In this document: in pieces, positions 23,348 through 31,903 of the stretch
Layout: each line of letters starts with the position of its first letter
Numbering within the stretch: position 1 is the stretch's first letter
From: an uncultured Rhodospirillales bacterium
Lineage (GTDB): Bacteria > Pseudomonadota > Alphaproteobacteria > Reyranellales > Reyranellaceae
Assembly: GCA_902825855.1 (NCBI GenBank)
Contig: CADECW010000006.1
Span: 1-63,201 of the forward strand
DNA length: 63,201 nt
Direction of reading: 5' to 3'
Notes under the pieces: generated by a model
What the model was told of the DNA's origin: nothing
Databases searched by the model: none
The model's input: only the letters and a program-made list of their open reading frames with translations
Program-made: the position numbers and the translations under genes

Positions 23348-23454
23348 GCTGCGACCATAGGCATCCTGGCGTGCGAATTGCAACGCAGGGGAGGCCGGTC
23401 TACGGTCGCGCCCGTTTTGCAGGATATGGGTCTGGATTGAAGGTGGTCAGGGAT

Positions 23455-25521
23455 TTGCGCATCGCCGTCGACATCGGCGGGACGTTCACGGACGTGGTGT
23501 TGGAAGAGGCCGGCAAGCGGCTGACGCGCAAGCTGCTGACCACGCCGCAGCGACCGGAGGAGGCGGTTCTCGACGGTGTGCGGCTGATCCTGGCCGACGC
23601 CGGCCGGAGCTTCGGCGACGTTGCCGTGTTCGTTCACGGCACGACGCTCGCCACCAATGCCGTGATCGAGCGGCGCGGCGCGCGCACGGCGCTCCTTGCC
23701 ACCGAGGGCTTCCGCGATGTCCTCGATATCGCTAACGAAAGCCGCTACGACCAGTACGACCTCACCATCGAGAAGCCGAAGCCCCTGGTGCCGCGGGCGT
23801 TGCGCTTCACCGTGCCCGAGCGGATGGACGTGCACGGCGAGGTCCGCCTGGCACTCGACGAGAAGGCGGTGCGCGAGACGGCGCGCCGACTCGAGGCCGA
23901 CGGCGTCGAGAGCCTCGCCGTCGCCTACATGCACGCCTACGCCAACCCGGCGCACGAACGGCGCACGCGCGACATCCTGAAGGAAGCACTTCCCGACCTT
24001 TGGGTCACGCTGTCGAGCGAGGTCTGTCCCGAGGTGCGCGAGTACGAGCGTACCTCGACCGCTGTTGCCAACGCCTATGTCCAGCCTTTGATGGACTCTT
24101 ATCTCGAGCGCATGCAGGCGGCTCTGGCCGCCGAGAAGTTCACCGGCACGATCTATCTCGTGACCTCGGGCGGCGGCCTTACCGCCATCGCCACGGCGCG
24201 GCGCTTCCCGGTGCGGCTGGTCGAATCCGGCCCGGCCGGCGGCGCGATCTTTGCTGCGCAGGTGGCGGCCCGCGCCGGCGAGGCACGGGCATTGAGCTAC
24301 GACATGGGCGGCACCACGGCCAAGATCTGCCTGATCGACGATTTCAGGCCGCACACCGCGCGGCTGTTCGAAGTCGATCGCGCCGCGCGCTTCCTCAAGG
24401 GATCGGGCCTGCCAGTGCGCATCCCCGTGATCGAGATGGTCGAGATCGGCGCTGGCGGCGGCTCGATCGCAAGGCTCGATGCCCTGAAGCGCGTGACGGT
24501 AGGGCCGGAGAGCGCCGGTGCCGAGCCCGGCCCGGCCTGCTATGGCCGCGGCGGCGCCCATCCCGCAGTGACCGACGCCAACGTCGTGCTCGGCACGATC
24601 GATCCGCACGACTTTGCCGGCGGCAGCATCAAGCTCGATCTCGGCGCGGCCAAGGGCGCGCTGGAGCGCGACGTCGCCGAAGGCATCGGGCTCTCGACCG
24701 AGATGGCAGCCTACGCCGTCTACGAGATGGTATCGGAAAATATGGCAAGTGCGGCACGCGTCCACGCTGTCGAGCGTGGCGCCGTGGTCAACCAGTACAA
24801 TCTCATCGCCTTCGGCGGCGGCGCGCCGCTGCACGCCGCCAGGGTCGCCGAGAAGATCGGCGTCAAGCGGGTGATCGTTCCACCCAACGCCGGCGTCGGA
24901 TCGGCAGTGGGATTCCTCGCGGCGCCGGTGTCGTACGAGCTGGTGCGCAGCCGCTACATGCGGCTCGATGCCTTCGATGGCGAAGCGGCCAGCGGGCTCC
25001 TCGAGGAAATGAGCGCCGAGGCAACCGCCCTGGTGGCACCCGGCGCACGCGGCATGGCGACCTTCGAGCGTCGGCTTGCCTTCATGCGCTACGTCGGCCA
25101 GGGCCATGAGATCGTTGTCGAACTGCCGGCGCGGCCTCTGCGGGCGTCGGACTCCCAGGCCTTGCGCGAGGCCTACGAGCGCGACTACGCCGTCCTGTTC
25201 GAGCGCCATATCCCGAACGCGGCCATCGAGATCCTGAGCTGGTCGGTCCAGGTCTCGACCGAGGCCAAGCTGCCGGCCAAGCAGGGCGCGGCGCCGTCAG
25301 TCGCGGCCCCCGCGCCCGTCGGCAAGCGGCCGGTGTTCGACGGCCGCAGCGGCCGCACCACCGAGGTGCCGGTCTATCGTCGCGAGTCCCTGCCGCCGGG
25401 CAGCGCCTTCCCGGGGCCGGCGATCGTCGCCGAGGACGAGACCTCGACCTACATTTCGGCCAGTTTTGCCGCGCATATCGATGCTTCTGGCTGTATCGTC
25501 ATGGACCGCAAGGACGCGTGA
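23455..25521 (+). CDS. hyuA: Hydantoinase/oxoprolinase family subunit A
   Basis: A protein of about 688 residues, the ATP-binding subunit of the HyuAB family (N-methylhydantoinase, oxoprolinase, acetophenone carboxylase). The start TTG at 23455 gives the canonical MRIAVDIGGTFTDVV and has AAGGTGG eight bases upstream; a GTG at 23443 is also possible. Conserved parts are FVHGTTLATNAV, ESGPAGG and YDMGGTTAKICL of the ASKHA fold. It works with HyuB, encoded 7 bp downstream. The exact substrate (hydantoin, oxoproline, another cyclic imide, or a ketone) cannot be read from sequence. Confidence 0.9.
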   Translation: MRIAVDIGGTFTDVVLEEAGKRLTRKLLTTPQRPEEAVLDGVRLILADAGRSFGDVAVFVHGTTLATNAVIERRGARTALLATEGFRDVLDIANESRYDQYDLTIEKPKPLVPRALRFTVPERMDVHGEVRLALDEKAVRETARRLEADGVESLAVAYMHAYANPAHERRTRDILKEALPDLWVTLSSEVCPEVREYERTSTAVANAYVQPLMDSYLERMQAALAAEKFTGTIYLVTSGGGLTAIATARRFPVRLVESGPAGGAIFAAQVAARAGEARALSYDMGGTTAKICLIDDFRPHTARLFEVDRAARFLKGSGLPVRIPVIEMVEIGAGGGSIARLDALKRVTVGPESAGAEPGPACYGRGGAHPAVTDANVVLGTIDPHDFAGGSIKLDLGAAKGALERDVAEGIGLSTEMAAYAVYEMVSENMASAARVHAVERGAVVNQYNLIAFGGGAPLHAARVAEKIGVKRVIVPPNAGVGSAVGFLAAPVSYELVRSRYMRLDAFDGEAASGLLEEMSAEATALVAPGARGMATFERRLAFMRYVGQGHEIVVELPARPLRASDSQALREAYERDYAVLFERHIPNAAIEILSWSVQVSTEAKLPAKQGAAPSVAAPAPVGKRPVFDGRSGRTTEVPVYRRESLPPGSAFPGPAIVAEDETSTYISASFAAHIDASGCIVMDRKDA

Positions 25522-25528
25522 GGAAAGC

Positions 25529-27202
25529 ATGAGCCCATCCAACAGCGTCGGCCTGATCGACCTGCAGATCATGTGGAACCGTCTGATCGCGGTGGTCGAG
25601 GAGCAGGCGCAGACCCTGATGCGCACCGCCTTCAGCCCGATCGTGCGCGAATGCGGCGATCTCTCGGCGGGCGTGTTCGACCTCGAGGGCCGTATGCTGG
25701 CGCAGGCCGTCACCGGCACGCCGGGCCACGTCAATTCCATGGCCGAATCGGTGAAGCACTTCCTGCGCTACTTCCCGGTCGACAAGATGAAGCCCGGCGA
25801 TGCCTACATCACCAACGATCCATGGATGGGCACCGGCCACCTCAACGACTTCGTCATCACCACGCCGGCCTTTCGCAACGGCAAGCTGGTGGCGCTGTTC
25901 TCCTGCACCAGTCATCTCATGGACATCGGCGGCATCGGCTTCGGACCGGACGCCACCGATGTGTTCATGGAAGGCCTCTACATCCCGATGCTGAAGCTGT
26001 TCGACCAGGGCAAGGTGAACGACACCCTGATGTCGATGATCCGCGCCAACACGCGCCTGCCGGTCGACACCGAGGGCGACGTCTACTCCCTGGCGGGCTG
26101 CAACGATGTCGGCGCCCGCCGCCTGGTCGAGATGATGGACGAGTTCGGCATCGAATCGCTGGACGAACTGGGTGACCACATCATCGCGCGCTCGCGCGAG
26201 GCCGTGCTTGAGGAAATCGCCAAGCTGCCCAAGGGCACCTGGCGCAACGCCATGACGATCGACGGCTACGACGAGCCGCTGACGCTCGAGGCCGCGCTGA
26301 CCATTTCCGATAGCGGCATCCATGTCGACTACACCGGCACGTCGGCCGTATCGGGACGCGGCATCAATGTGCCGCATGCCTACACCACGGCCTACACGGT
26401 GTTTGGCCTGGGCTGCGTGGTGGCGACGCACATTCCCAACAACGCGGGCTCGCTCGAGCCGCTCACCGTGTCGGCGCCCGCCGATACCATCCTTAATGCG
26501 CCGAAGCCCAGCGCGGTCGCGTCCCGCCACATCATTGGCCAGATGCTTCCTGACGTCATCTTCGGCTGCCTGCGCCAGATCGTGCCCGATCGCGTGCCGG
26601 CCGAGGGCACGTCGTGCCTGTGGAACCTCAACGTGCGCGGCCATGTCAAAGGCGGGGAGGGCGGCAACTACGGCTTCGGCATGGCCATCACCTCCAACGG
26701 CGGCACCGGCGCGCGCCCCGACAAGGACGGGCTCTCGGCCACGGCCTACCCGAGCGGTGTGCGCGGCACGCCGGTCGAAATCGCCGAGACTCAGACGCCG
26801 CTGATCTTCTGGCGCAAGGAGTTCCGCCCCGATTCGGGCGGCGCCGGCCGCACCCGGGGCGGGCTCGGCCAGATCATGGAGATCGAGAGCGGCATTGCCG
26901 AGCCGTTCGACCTGCTGGCGGCGTTCGACCGCATCGACCATCCGCCGCGCGGTCGCGACGGCGGACGGGACGGCGAGGCGGGCTTCGTGGCGCTGAAGTC
27001 GGGCCGGACGCTGAAGGGCAAGGGCTTCCAGCTGATCCCGCCGGGCGACCGGCTGGTGGTCATGACGCCGGGCGGTGGGGGCATCGGCAAGCCGGTGGAG
27101 CGCGACCGGGTGCAGGTCGCCAACGACCTGGCAGACGGGCTGATCTCGGGCGAGACCGCCGAGAAGATCTATGCCTACAAGCCGCCAAAGGCGGCCGAGT
27201 AG
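25529..27202 (+). CDS. hyuB: Hydantoinase/oxoprolinase family subunit B
   Basis: A 557-residue HyuB partner. The ATG at 25529 follows AGGAAAG. The frame extends upstream only through hyuA sequence. Family landmarks are ECGDLSAGVFDLEGRMLAQ, TNDPWMGTGHLNDF, SCTSHLMDIGG and the C-terminal TPGGGGIGKP. The TRAP transporter that follows suggests import of an organic acid or amide processed by HyuAB. Confidence 0.9.
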   Translation: MSPSNSVGLIDLQIMWNRLIAVVEEQAQTLMRTAFSPIVRECGDLSAGVFDLEGRMLAQAVTGTPGHVNSMAESVKHFLRYFPVDKMKPGDAYITNDPWMGTGHLNDFVITTPAFRNGKLVALFSCTSHLMDIGGIGFGPDATDVFMEGLYIPMLKLFDQGKVNDTLMSMIRANTRLPVDTEGDVYSLAGCNDVGARRLVEMMDEFGIESLDELGDHIIARSREAVLEEIAKLPKGTWRNAMTIDGYDEPLTLEAALTISDSGIHVDYTGTSAVSGRGINVPHAYTTAYTVFGLGCVVATHIPNNAGSLEPLTVSAPADTILNAPKPSAVASRHIIGQMLPDVIFGCLRQIVPDRVPAEGTSCLWNLNVRGHVKGGEGGNYGFGMAITSNGGTGARPDKDGLSATAYPSGVRGTPVEIAETQTPLIFWRKEFRPDSGGAGRTRGGLGQIMEIESGIAEPFDLLAAFDRIDHPPRGRDGGRDGEAGFVALKSGRTLKGKGFQLIPPGDRLVVMTPGGGGIGKPVERDRVQVANDLADGLISGETAEKIYAYKPPKAAE

Positions 27203-27258
27203 CGGCGGCCGGGCGATCGGATTTCGGGGAAGGGTGTCAAACAGTGAAGGGGGCTCTC

Positions 27259-28263
27259 ATGAAGCTCGGACGTAGGACGGCATTGAAGGCAGGCGCGGGT
27301 GTCGCCATGCTTGGTGCGCCCGCCGTGGTGCGGGCACAGGCTGCGCTGAAGCTGCCTCTCGCGACGGTGTGGCCGGATGGCAACTTCCACACCATCAACG
27401 CCAAGAAATTTGCCGAGGAGGTCAAGGCGGGCACCTCGGGCGCCATCGATATCGACGTCAAGTCGGGCGGCCAGCTCGGCTTCAAGGGCCCCGAGCAGCT
27501 GCGCGCGGTGCGCGACGGGCTGGTGCCGATGGCCGACATCCTCAACATCCAACAGATCGGCGATGAGCCGATCATGGGCGCCGAGGGAATTCCCTTCATC
27601 TCGAACAACATCGAGGAGCTGAAGGTGCTGCACAAGTACCTCAGGCCCGAGTACGAGAAGGTGGCGCTGAAGAACAACCAGACCATCCTCTACATGGTGC
27701 CGTGGCCGACGCAGTACCTGCACCTCAAGGTGAAGTGTGAATCGCTGGACGCGCTGAAGGCCATCAAGATCCGCGTGCCCGACAAGAACGCCCAGGACAT
27801 GTGCAGCGCCATTGGCATGGCGCCGGCCCTGATTCCCTGGGGCGAGACCATCGCCGCCCTGTCTTCAGGCGCCGTTGCCGGCGTGTCGACTTCCTCGGTG
27901 TCCGGTGTCGACGGCAAGTTCTGGGAGTTCCTCAAGTTCTTCCACCAGACCAACCACGCCTGGTCCTGCCAGATCGTCACGATCAACAACGACACGCTTA
28001 AGAAGATCTCGCCAGCGAATCAGAAAGTGATGATAGATCTCGCCAAGAAGCTCGAACCCGACTTCTGGCAGACCTCGCTCAAGGCCGACGCCGACAGCAA
28101 CAAGAAGCTGACCGACGGCGGCATGCAGATCGTCATTCCGCCGCCGCAGATGGTGGCCGACCTGCGCAAGCGGACCGAGCCTATGATCGCCGAGTTCATC
28201 AAGCGTGTGCCGGCAGCCGAGAAGCCGATCAAGGCCTACCTCGTCGAGATGAAGCGCGCGTGA
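27259..28263 (+). CDS. TRAP transporter solute-binding protein (DctP family)
   Basis: A 334-residue periplasmic binding protein. The N-terminus MKLGRRTALKAGAGVAMLG has a twin-arginine-like RR and a hydrophobic core ending VVRAQA, so it is exported. The start is fixed by AAGGGGG five bases before the ATG. The conserved DctP region around KIRVPDKNAQDM (the Arg that binds the substrate carboxylate) is present. It leads a complete TRAP system with the next two genes. Confidence 0.9.
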   Translation: MKLGRRTALKAGAGVAMLGAPAVVRAQAALKLPLATVWPDGNFHTINAKKFAEEVKAGTSGAIDIDVKSGGQLGFKGPEQLRAVRDGLVPMADILNIQQIGDEPIMGAEGIPFISNNIEELKVLHKYLRPEYEKVALKNNQTILYMVPWPTQYLHLKVKCESLDALKAIKIRVPDKNAQDMCSAIGMAPALIPWGETIAALSSGAVAGVSTSSVSGVDGKFWEFLKFFHQTNHAWSCQIVTINNDTLKKISPANQKVMIDLAKKLEPDFWQTSLKADADSNKKLTDGGMQIVIPPPQMVADLRKRTEPMIAEFIKRVPAAEKPIKAYLVEMKRA

Positions 28264-28844
28264 GCGCGCACGGTCCGAACCCGAACGCAGGGGCTCCCCA
28301 GCCCCTGCGCGCCATCCTTGACGCCATCGACACGCTGGGCCGGCTCGACGGCTGGTTGGGCGCGGGTTGCCTGGTGGCGCTCACCGGCTTGATGCTGGGT
28401 GAAGTGCTGGTGCGCGCCCTGTCCGAGGTATTCCCCTGGGTGCCGGCCGATATCCCGATCGCCTGGGAGTACAGTTCCTACCTGATGGCGGCAGCCTTCA
28501 CCTTCGGCGCGGCGATGACCTTGCGGGCGGGCGGCCACATTCGCGTCACCCTGGTGCTGGCCCGCGTCACGCCCGCGACGCGGCGCTGGATGGAGACGGT
28601 GCTGGCGGCTCTGGGGGTGGCCTTCACCGGCTTTCTCGCCGTCGCCATGGTCAACTTCACCTGGCGCAGCTTCTCGTCCGACCAGGTCTCGCTCTCCAGC
28701 GCCACGCCGCTCTGGATCCCCCAAGCGCTGGTGACCTTCGGCATCTGCCTGCTGGTCCTGCAATTCCTGGCGCGCTTCTTCCAGGCGCTGCTCGGACTGC
28801 CGCTGGAGGACCTCAACATGCGTGCGGCGTCGGTCGCCGAATGA
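28260..28844 (+). CDS. TRAP transporter small permease (DctQ family)
   Basis: A 194-residue membrane protein with four predicted helices, starting with a GTG that overlaps the dctP stop (GTGA). The segment IAWEYSSYLMAAAFTFGAA and the later TWRSFSSDQVSLSSATPLWIPQ are typical of DctQ. It joins the binding protein's cargo delivery to the large permease. Confidence 0.87.
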   Translation: MSAHGPNPNAGAPQPLRAILDAIDTLGRLDGWLGAGCLVALTGLMLGEVLVRALSEVFPWVPADIPIAWEYSSYLMAAAFTFGAAMTLRAGGHIRVTLVLARVTPATRRWMETVLAALGVAFTGFLAVAMVNFTWRSFSSDQVSLSSATPLWIPQALVTFGICLLVLQFLARFFQALLGLPLEDLNMRAASVAE

Positions 28845-28864
28845 TCCTGGCGCTGTAGGCTTCG

Positions 28865-30169
28865 ATGCTCGAGATCGTCATCGTCATGTTCGTGGTGCTG
28901 TTCGCCTTCCTGGCGGGCGGCCTGTGGATTGGCTGGACGCTGGCCGTCACCGGCACCGTGCTGCTGGCGGTGTTCCGCGACATCCCCCTCGACAAGCTGC
29001 TGGCGCAGTACGCCTGGAACATCCTGACGACGCAGGAGCTGCTGGCGCTGCCGCTGTTCATCGTCATGGGCGAGATCCTGTTCCGCACGCGGCTGTCGCA
29101 GTCGCTTTTTCGTGGCCTCACGCCGTGGGCGGCGCTGCTGCCGGGACGGCTGCTGCACGTCAACGTCATCGGCTGTTCGATCTTCGCGGCAATCTCGGGC
29201 TCGTCGGCGGCGACCACGCAGGTCGTCGGCCGCATCTCGCTCGCCGAGCTGCTGAAGCGCGGTTACTCGAAGGACGTCGCGGTAGGCTCGCTGGCCGGGG
29301 CGGGCACGCTTGGGTTCCTGATCCCGCCGTCCAACATCATGATCATCTACGGTGTGCTGGGCGACGTCTCGATCGCCAAGCTGTTCACTGCGGGCTTCAT
29401 CCCGGGCTTCCTGCTCGCCGGCTGCTTCATGGGCTGGATCATGATCCACACCGCGATCAGGCCCGATTTGGTGCCAGCGAGCGAGCGCAAGGTGCGCCTG
29501 GCATCGGGAGCGGAGTTCGCGACCTCCGTACGCGAGCTCGGACCGGCGGTGTTCCTGATCCTGTGCGTCCTGGGGTCGATGTATGGCGGGCTCGCCACGC
29601 CCTCGGAGGCTGCCGCCGTCGGGGTGCTGGGGGCGCTGGTCGTCGCCGGCCTGCAAGGCGAGCTGAAGGGCGGGGCGCTGCGCGCCATCGCCATCGGCTC
29701 GGTGCAGACCTGCGCCATGATCGCCCTGATCGTGCTCGGTGCCTCGATCCTGGGGAGCGCCGCGGCGTTCCTCGGCATTCCGGCCGCCGTCGCCGGCTTC
29801 GTCTCGAGCCTCGGGCTGTCGCCCTTCATGCTGATCGTGGCCCTGATCGTGTTCTACCTGATCCTGGGCTGCTTCCTCGATGGGTTCAGCATGATCGTCA
29901 TGACCCTGCCGATCGTCATGCCGATCGTGAAGGCGGCAGGCTTCGATCCCATCTGGTTCGGCATCTTCCTCGTACTGGTGGTCGAGATGGCCCAGATCAC
30001 GCCGCCGGTCGGCTTCAACCTGTTCGTGATCCAGGGGCTGACCGAGGACGGCCTGGGCTACATTGCCAAGGTGACCCTGCCGTACCTGATCATCATGGTC
30101 CTTTTCACCATGGTGATCGCGGTTCTGCCCGATATTGCCCTCTGGCTTCCACGCTACCTCGCCAGCTAG
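28865..30169 (+). CDS. TRAP transporter large permease (DctM family)
   Basis: A 434-residue integral membrane protein with about twelve helices. DctM landmarks are ALPLFIVMGEILFRT, the SGSSAATTQVVGRI segment, GTLGFLIPPSNIMIIYG, and the second half with EMAQITPPVGFNLFVIQ. It forms the Na+-coupled transport channel with the two preceding proteins. Confidence 0.92.
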   Translation: MLEIVIVMFVVLFAFLAGGLWIGWTLAVTGTVLLAVFRDIPLDKLLAQYAWNILTTQELLALPLFIVMGEILFRTRLSQSLFRGLTPWAALLPGRLLHVNVIGCSIFAAISGSSAATTQVVGRISLAELLKRGYSKDVAVGSLAGAGTLGFLIPPSNIMIIYGVLGDVSIAKLFTAGFIPGFLLAGCFMGWIMIHTAIRPDLVPASERKVRLASGAEFATSVRELGPAVFLILCVLGSMYGGLATPSEAAAVGVLGALVVAGLQGELKGGALRAIAIGSVQTCAMIALIVLGASILGSAAAFLGIPAAVAGFVSSLGLSPFMLIVALIVFYLILGCFLDGFSMIVMTLPIVMPIVKAAGFDPIWFGIFLVLVVEMAQITPPVGFNLFVIQGLTEDGLGYIAKVTLPYLIIMVLFTMVIAVLPDIALWLPRYLAS

Positions 30170-30195
30170 ACTCTCATCGCTACAAGGGGGAACGA

Positions 30196-31560
30196 ATGGA
30201 ACCGCGCCAGGTAAGAACGGCTGCCGATGCACGCCGGATCGTGCAGGAGCGCGGACTGCGCCACGTCAAGGTGGGCGTCCACGACATCGACGGGATCCTG
30301 CGCGGCAAGTACCTGCACATCGACAAGTTCAGCGGCGCGCTCGACGGCGGGATGGGCTTCTGCGACGTGGTGCTGGGGTGGGATTCCAACGACCAGCTGT
30401 ACGACAACGTCACCTATACCGGCTGGCACACCGCCTACCCGGATGCCAACGTACGTATCCTGCCCGAGACCTGCCGCGAGATCGCGACCGAGCCCGGCAA
30501 TCTCCTGTTCCTCTGCGAGTTCACCGACAAGGCCGAGGAGATCTGTCCGCGCGGCGTCCTGCGCCGGGTGCTGGCGCGCGCGGCGAAGTTGGGTTTCGAG
30601 GTTCGCGTCGGCTTCGAATACGAGTTCTTCGTCTTCGCCGAGACGGCGTTCTCGATTCGCGAAAAGGGCTACAGGAACCTGAAACCGATCTCGCCCGGCT
30701 TCTTCGGCTATTCGATGCTGCGCAACTCGGTCCTGTCCGATTGGTACCGCGACCTGCTGGCGATGTGCGAGACCATGGACATGGGCATCGAGGGCCTGCA
30801 CACCGAGACGGGCGCCGGGGTGCTCGAAGCGGCGCTGCGCGTGAAGGACGCCCTCGGCGCGGCCGACGCCGCCGCCCTGTTCAAGCTCTACACCAAGGTT
30901 CTGGCGCAGAAGCGAGACTGGCTCGCCACCTTCATGGCCAAGTGGTCCAAGGACTGGCCGGGCTGCGGCGGCCACATGCACATGTCGCTGTGGAAGGACG
31001 GCAGGCCCGTCTTCTTCGACGAAGGCGGCGGCCATCGCATGAGCGAGACCATGCGCCACTTCGTCGGCGGCCAGCGGGCTCTGATGCCCGACCTGCTGGC
31101 CATGGTGGCCAACAACGTGAACTCGTACCGCCGGCTCATTCCCGGTTTCTGGGCGCCCACCGTGGCGAGCTGGGGCGTGGAGAACCGCACGACCTCGCTT
31201 CGCGTGATCCCCGGCTCGGCCAAGTCGACGCGCGTGGAGTACCGCATCGCCGCCGCCGACGCGAACCCGTATCTCGCGCTGGCCGCCGCCGTCGGCTCGG
31301 GCCTGTGGGGAGTGGAGAACGAGATCGATCCCGGCGAGCCGATCAAGGGCAACTCCTACGAGATCGAGCATCCCGAGAAGGCGCAGCTTCCACGCACCCT
31401 CATGGAAGCGGCGGCCAGCCTGAAAACCTCAAAGGCGGCGCGCGATCTGTTCGGCGAGAGCTTCGTCGATCACTATTCCGCAACTCGCGAATGGGAGGAA
31501 CGAGAGTTCCGCAAGGCCATCACCGAGTGGGAGCTCGATCGGTACTTGGAGATCATCTAG
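30196..31560 (+). CDS. Glutamine-synthetase-like gamma-glutamyl ligase
   Basis: A 454-residue member of the glutamine synthetase superfamily. Its start is fixed by AAGGGGG six bases before the ATG. Metal and ATP residues are visible in VGFEYEFFVF, GCGGHMHMS and NRTTSLRVIPG, with ARG-like substrate residues in TRVEYRIAAADANPYLALAA. It lacks the adenylylation Tyr motif of GlnA and resembles the PuuA/GlnT branch, which ligates glutamate to amines such as putrescine or methylamine. As the last gene of the hyuAB-TRAP operon it probably captures an amine or ammonia released from the imported compound (inference). Confidence 0.82.
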   Translation: MEPRQVRTAADARRIVQERGLRHVKVGVHDIDGILRGKYLHIDKFSGALDGGMGFCDVVLGWDSNDQLYDNVTYTGWHTAYPDANVRILPETCREIATEPGNLLFLCEFTDKAEEICPRGVLRRVLARAAKLGFEVRVGFEYEFFVFAETAFSIREKGYRNLKPISPGFFGYSMLRNSVLSDWYRDLLAMCETMDMGIEGLHTETGAGVLEAALRVKDALGAADAAALFKLYTKVLAQKRDWLATFMAKWSKDWPGCGGHMHMSLWKDGRPVFFDEGGGHRMSETMRHFVGGQRALMPDLLAMVANNVNSYRRLIPGFWAPTVASWGVENRTTSLRVIPGSAKSTRVEYRIAAADANPYLALAAAVGSGLWGVENEIDPGEPIKGNSYEIEHPEKAQLPRTLMEAAASLKTSKAARDLFGESFVDHYSATREWEEREFRKAITEWELDRYLEII

Positions 31561-31903
31561 CAAAGGGGCATTCTGGCTCGGTACCGGAAAGTCGGTTAGC
31601 CCTGCAGTTGGCGTACTTTCAGCGTCGGGCGCTCTGCCAAAGGTGGCTTCCCGTACAAATGTATCGACCTACCAGTCATACTATTGCTTTAGGCCGCTTG
31701 AAGCCCCGCTGAGAGGCTATCGGCACTAACGGTGACGAAGATCTTTTTCCCCTGGGGCAGGTTGAGCTAGAGCTAATCCGTAATGGGGACGACGCGTTCG
31801 CCCGCTCAGTCCCCTCGGCTGAGCGCCTTGCTCCACCCACCCGCCAACTCAGCCTCAATCCCGTTTCTTAACGGCCGACTATCAATGAGCCTTCGCGCTA
31901 TAG
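31561..31903. other. 343-bp gene-free stretch at island boundary
   Basis: No convincing coding region; short frames on either strand lack ribosome sites. Base composition falls visibly compared with the preceding operon, and many stops appear in all frames. It separates the GS-like gene from the convergent subtilase gene and may mark the edge of acquired DNA. Confidence 0.6.
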
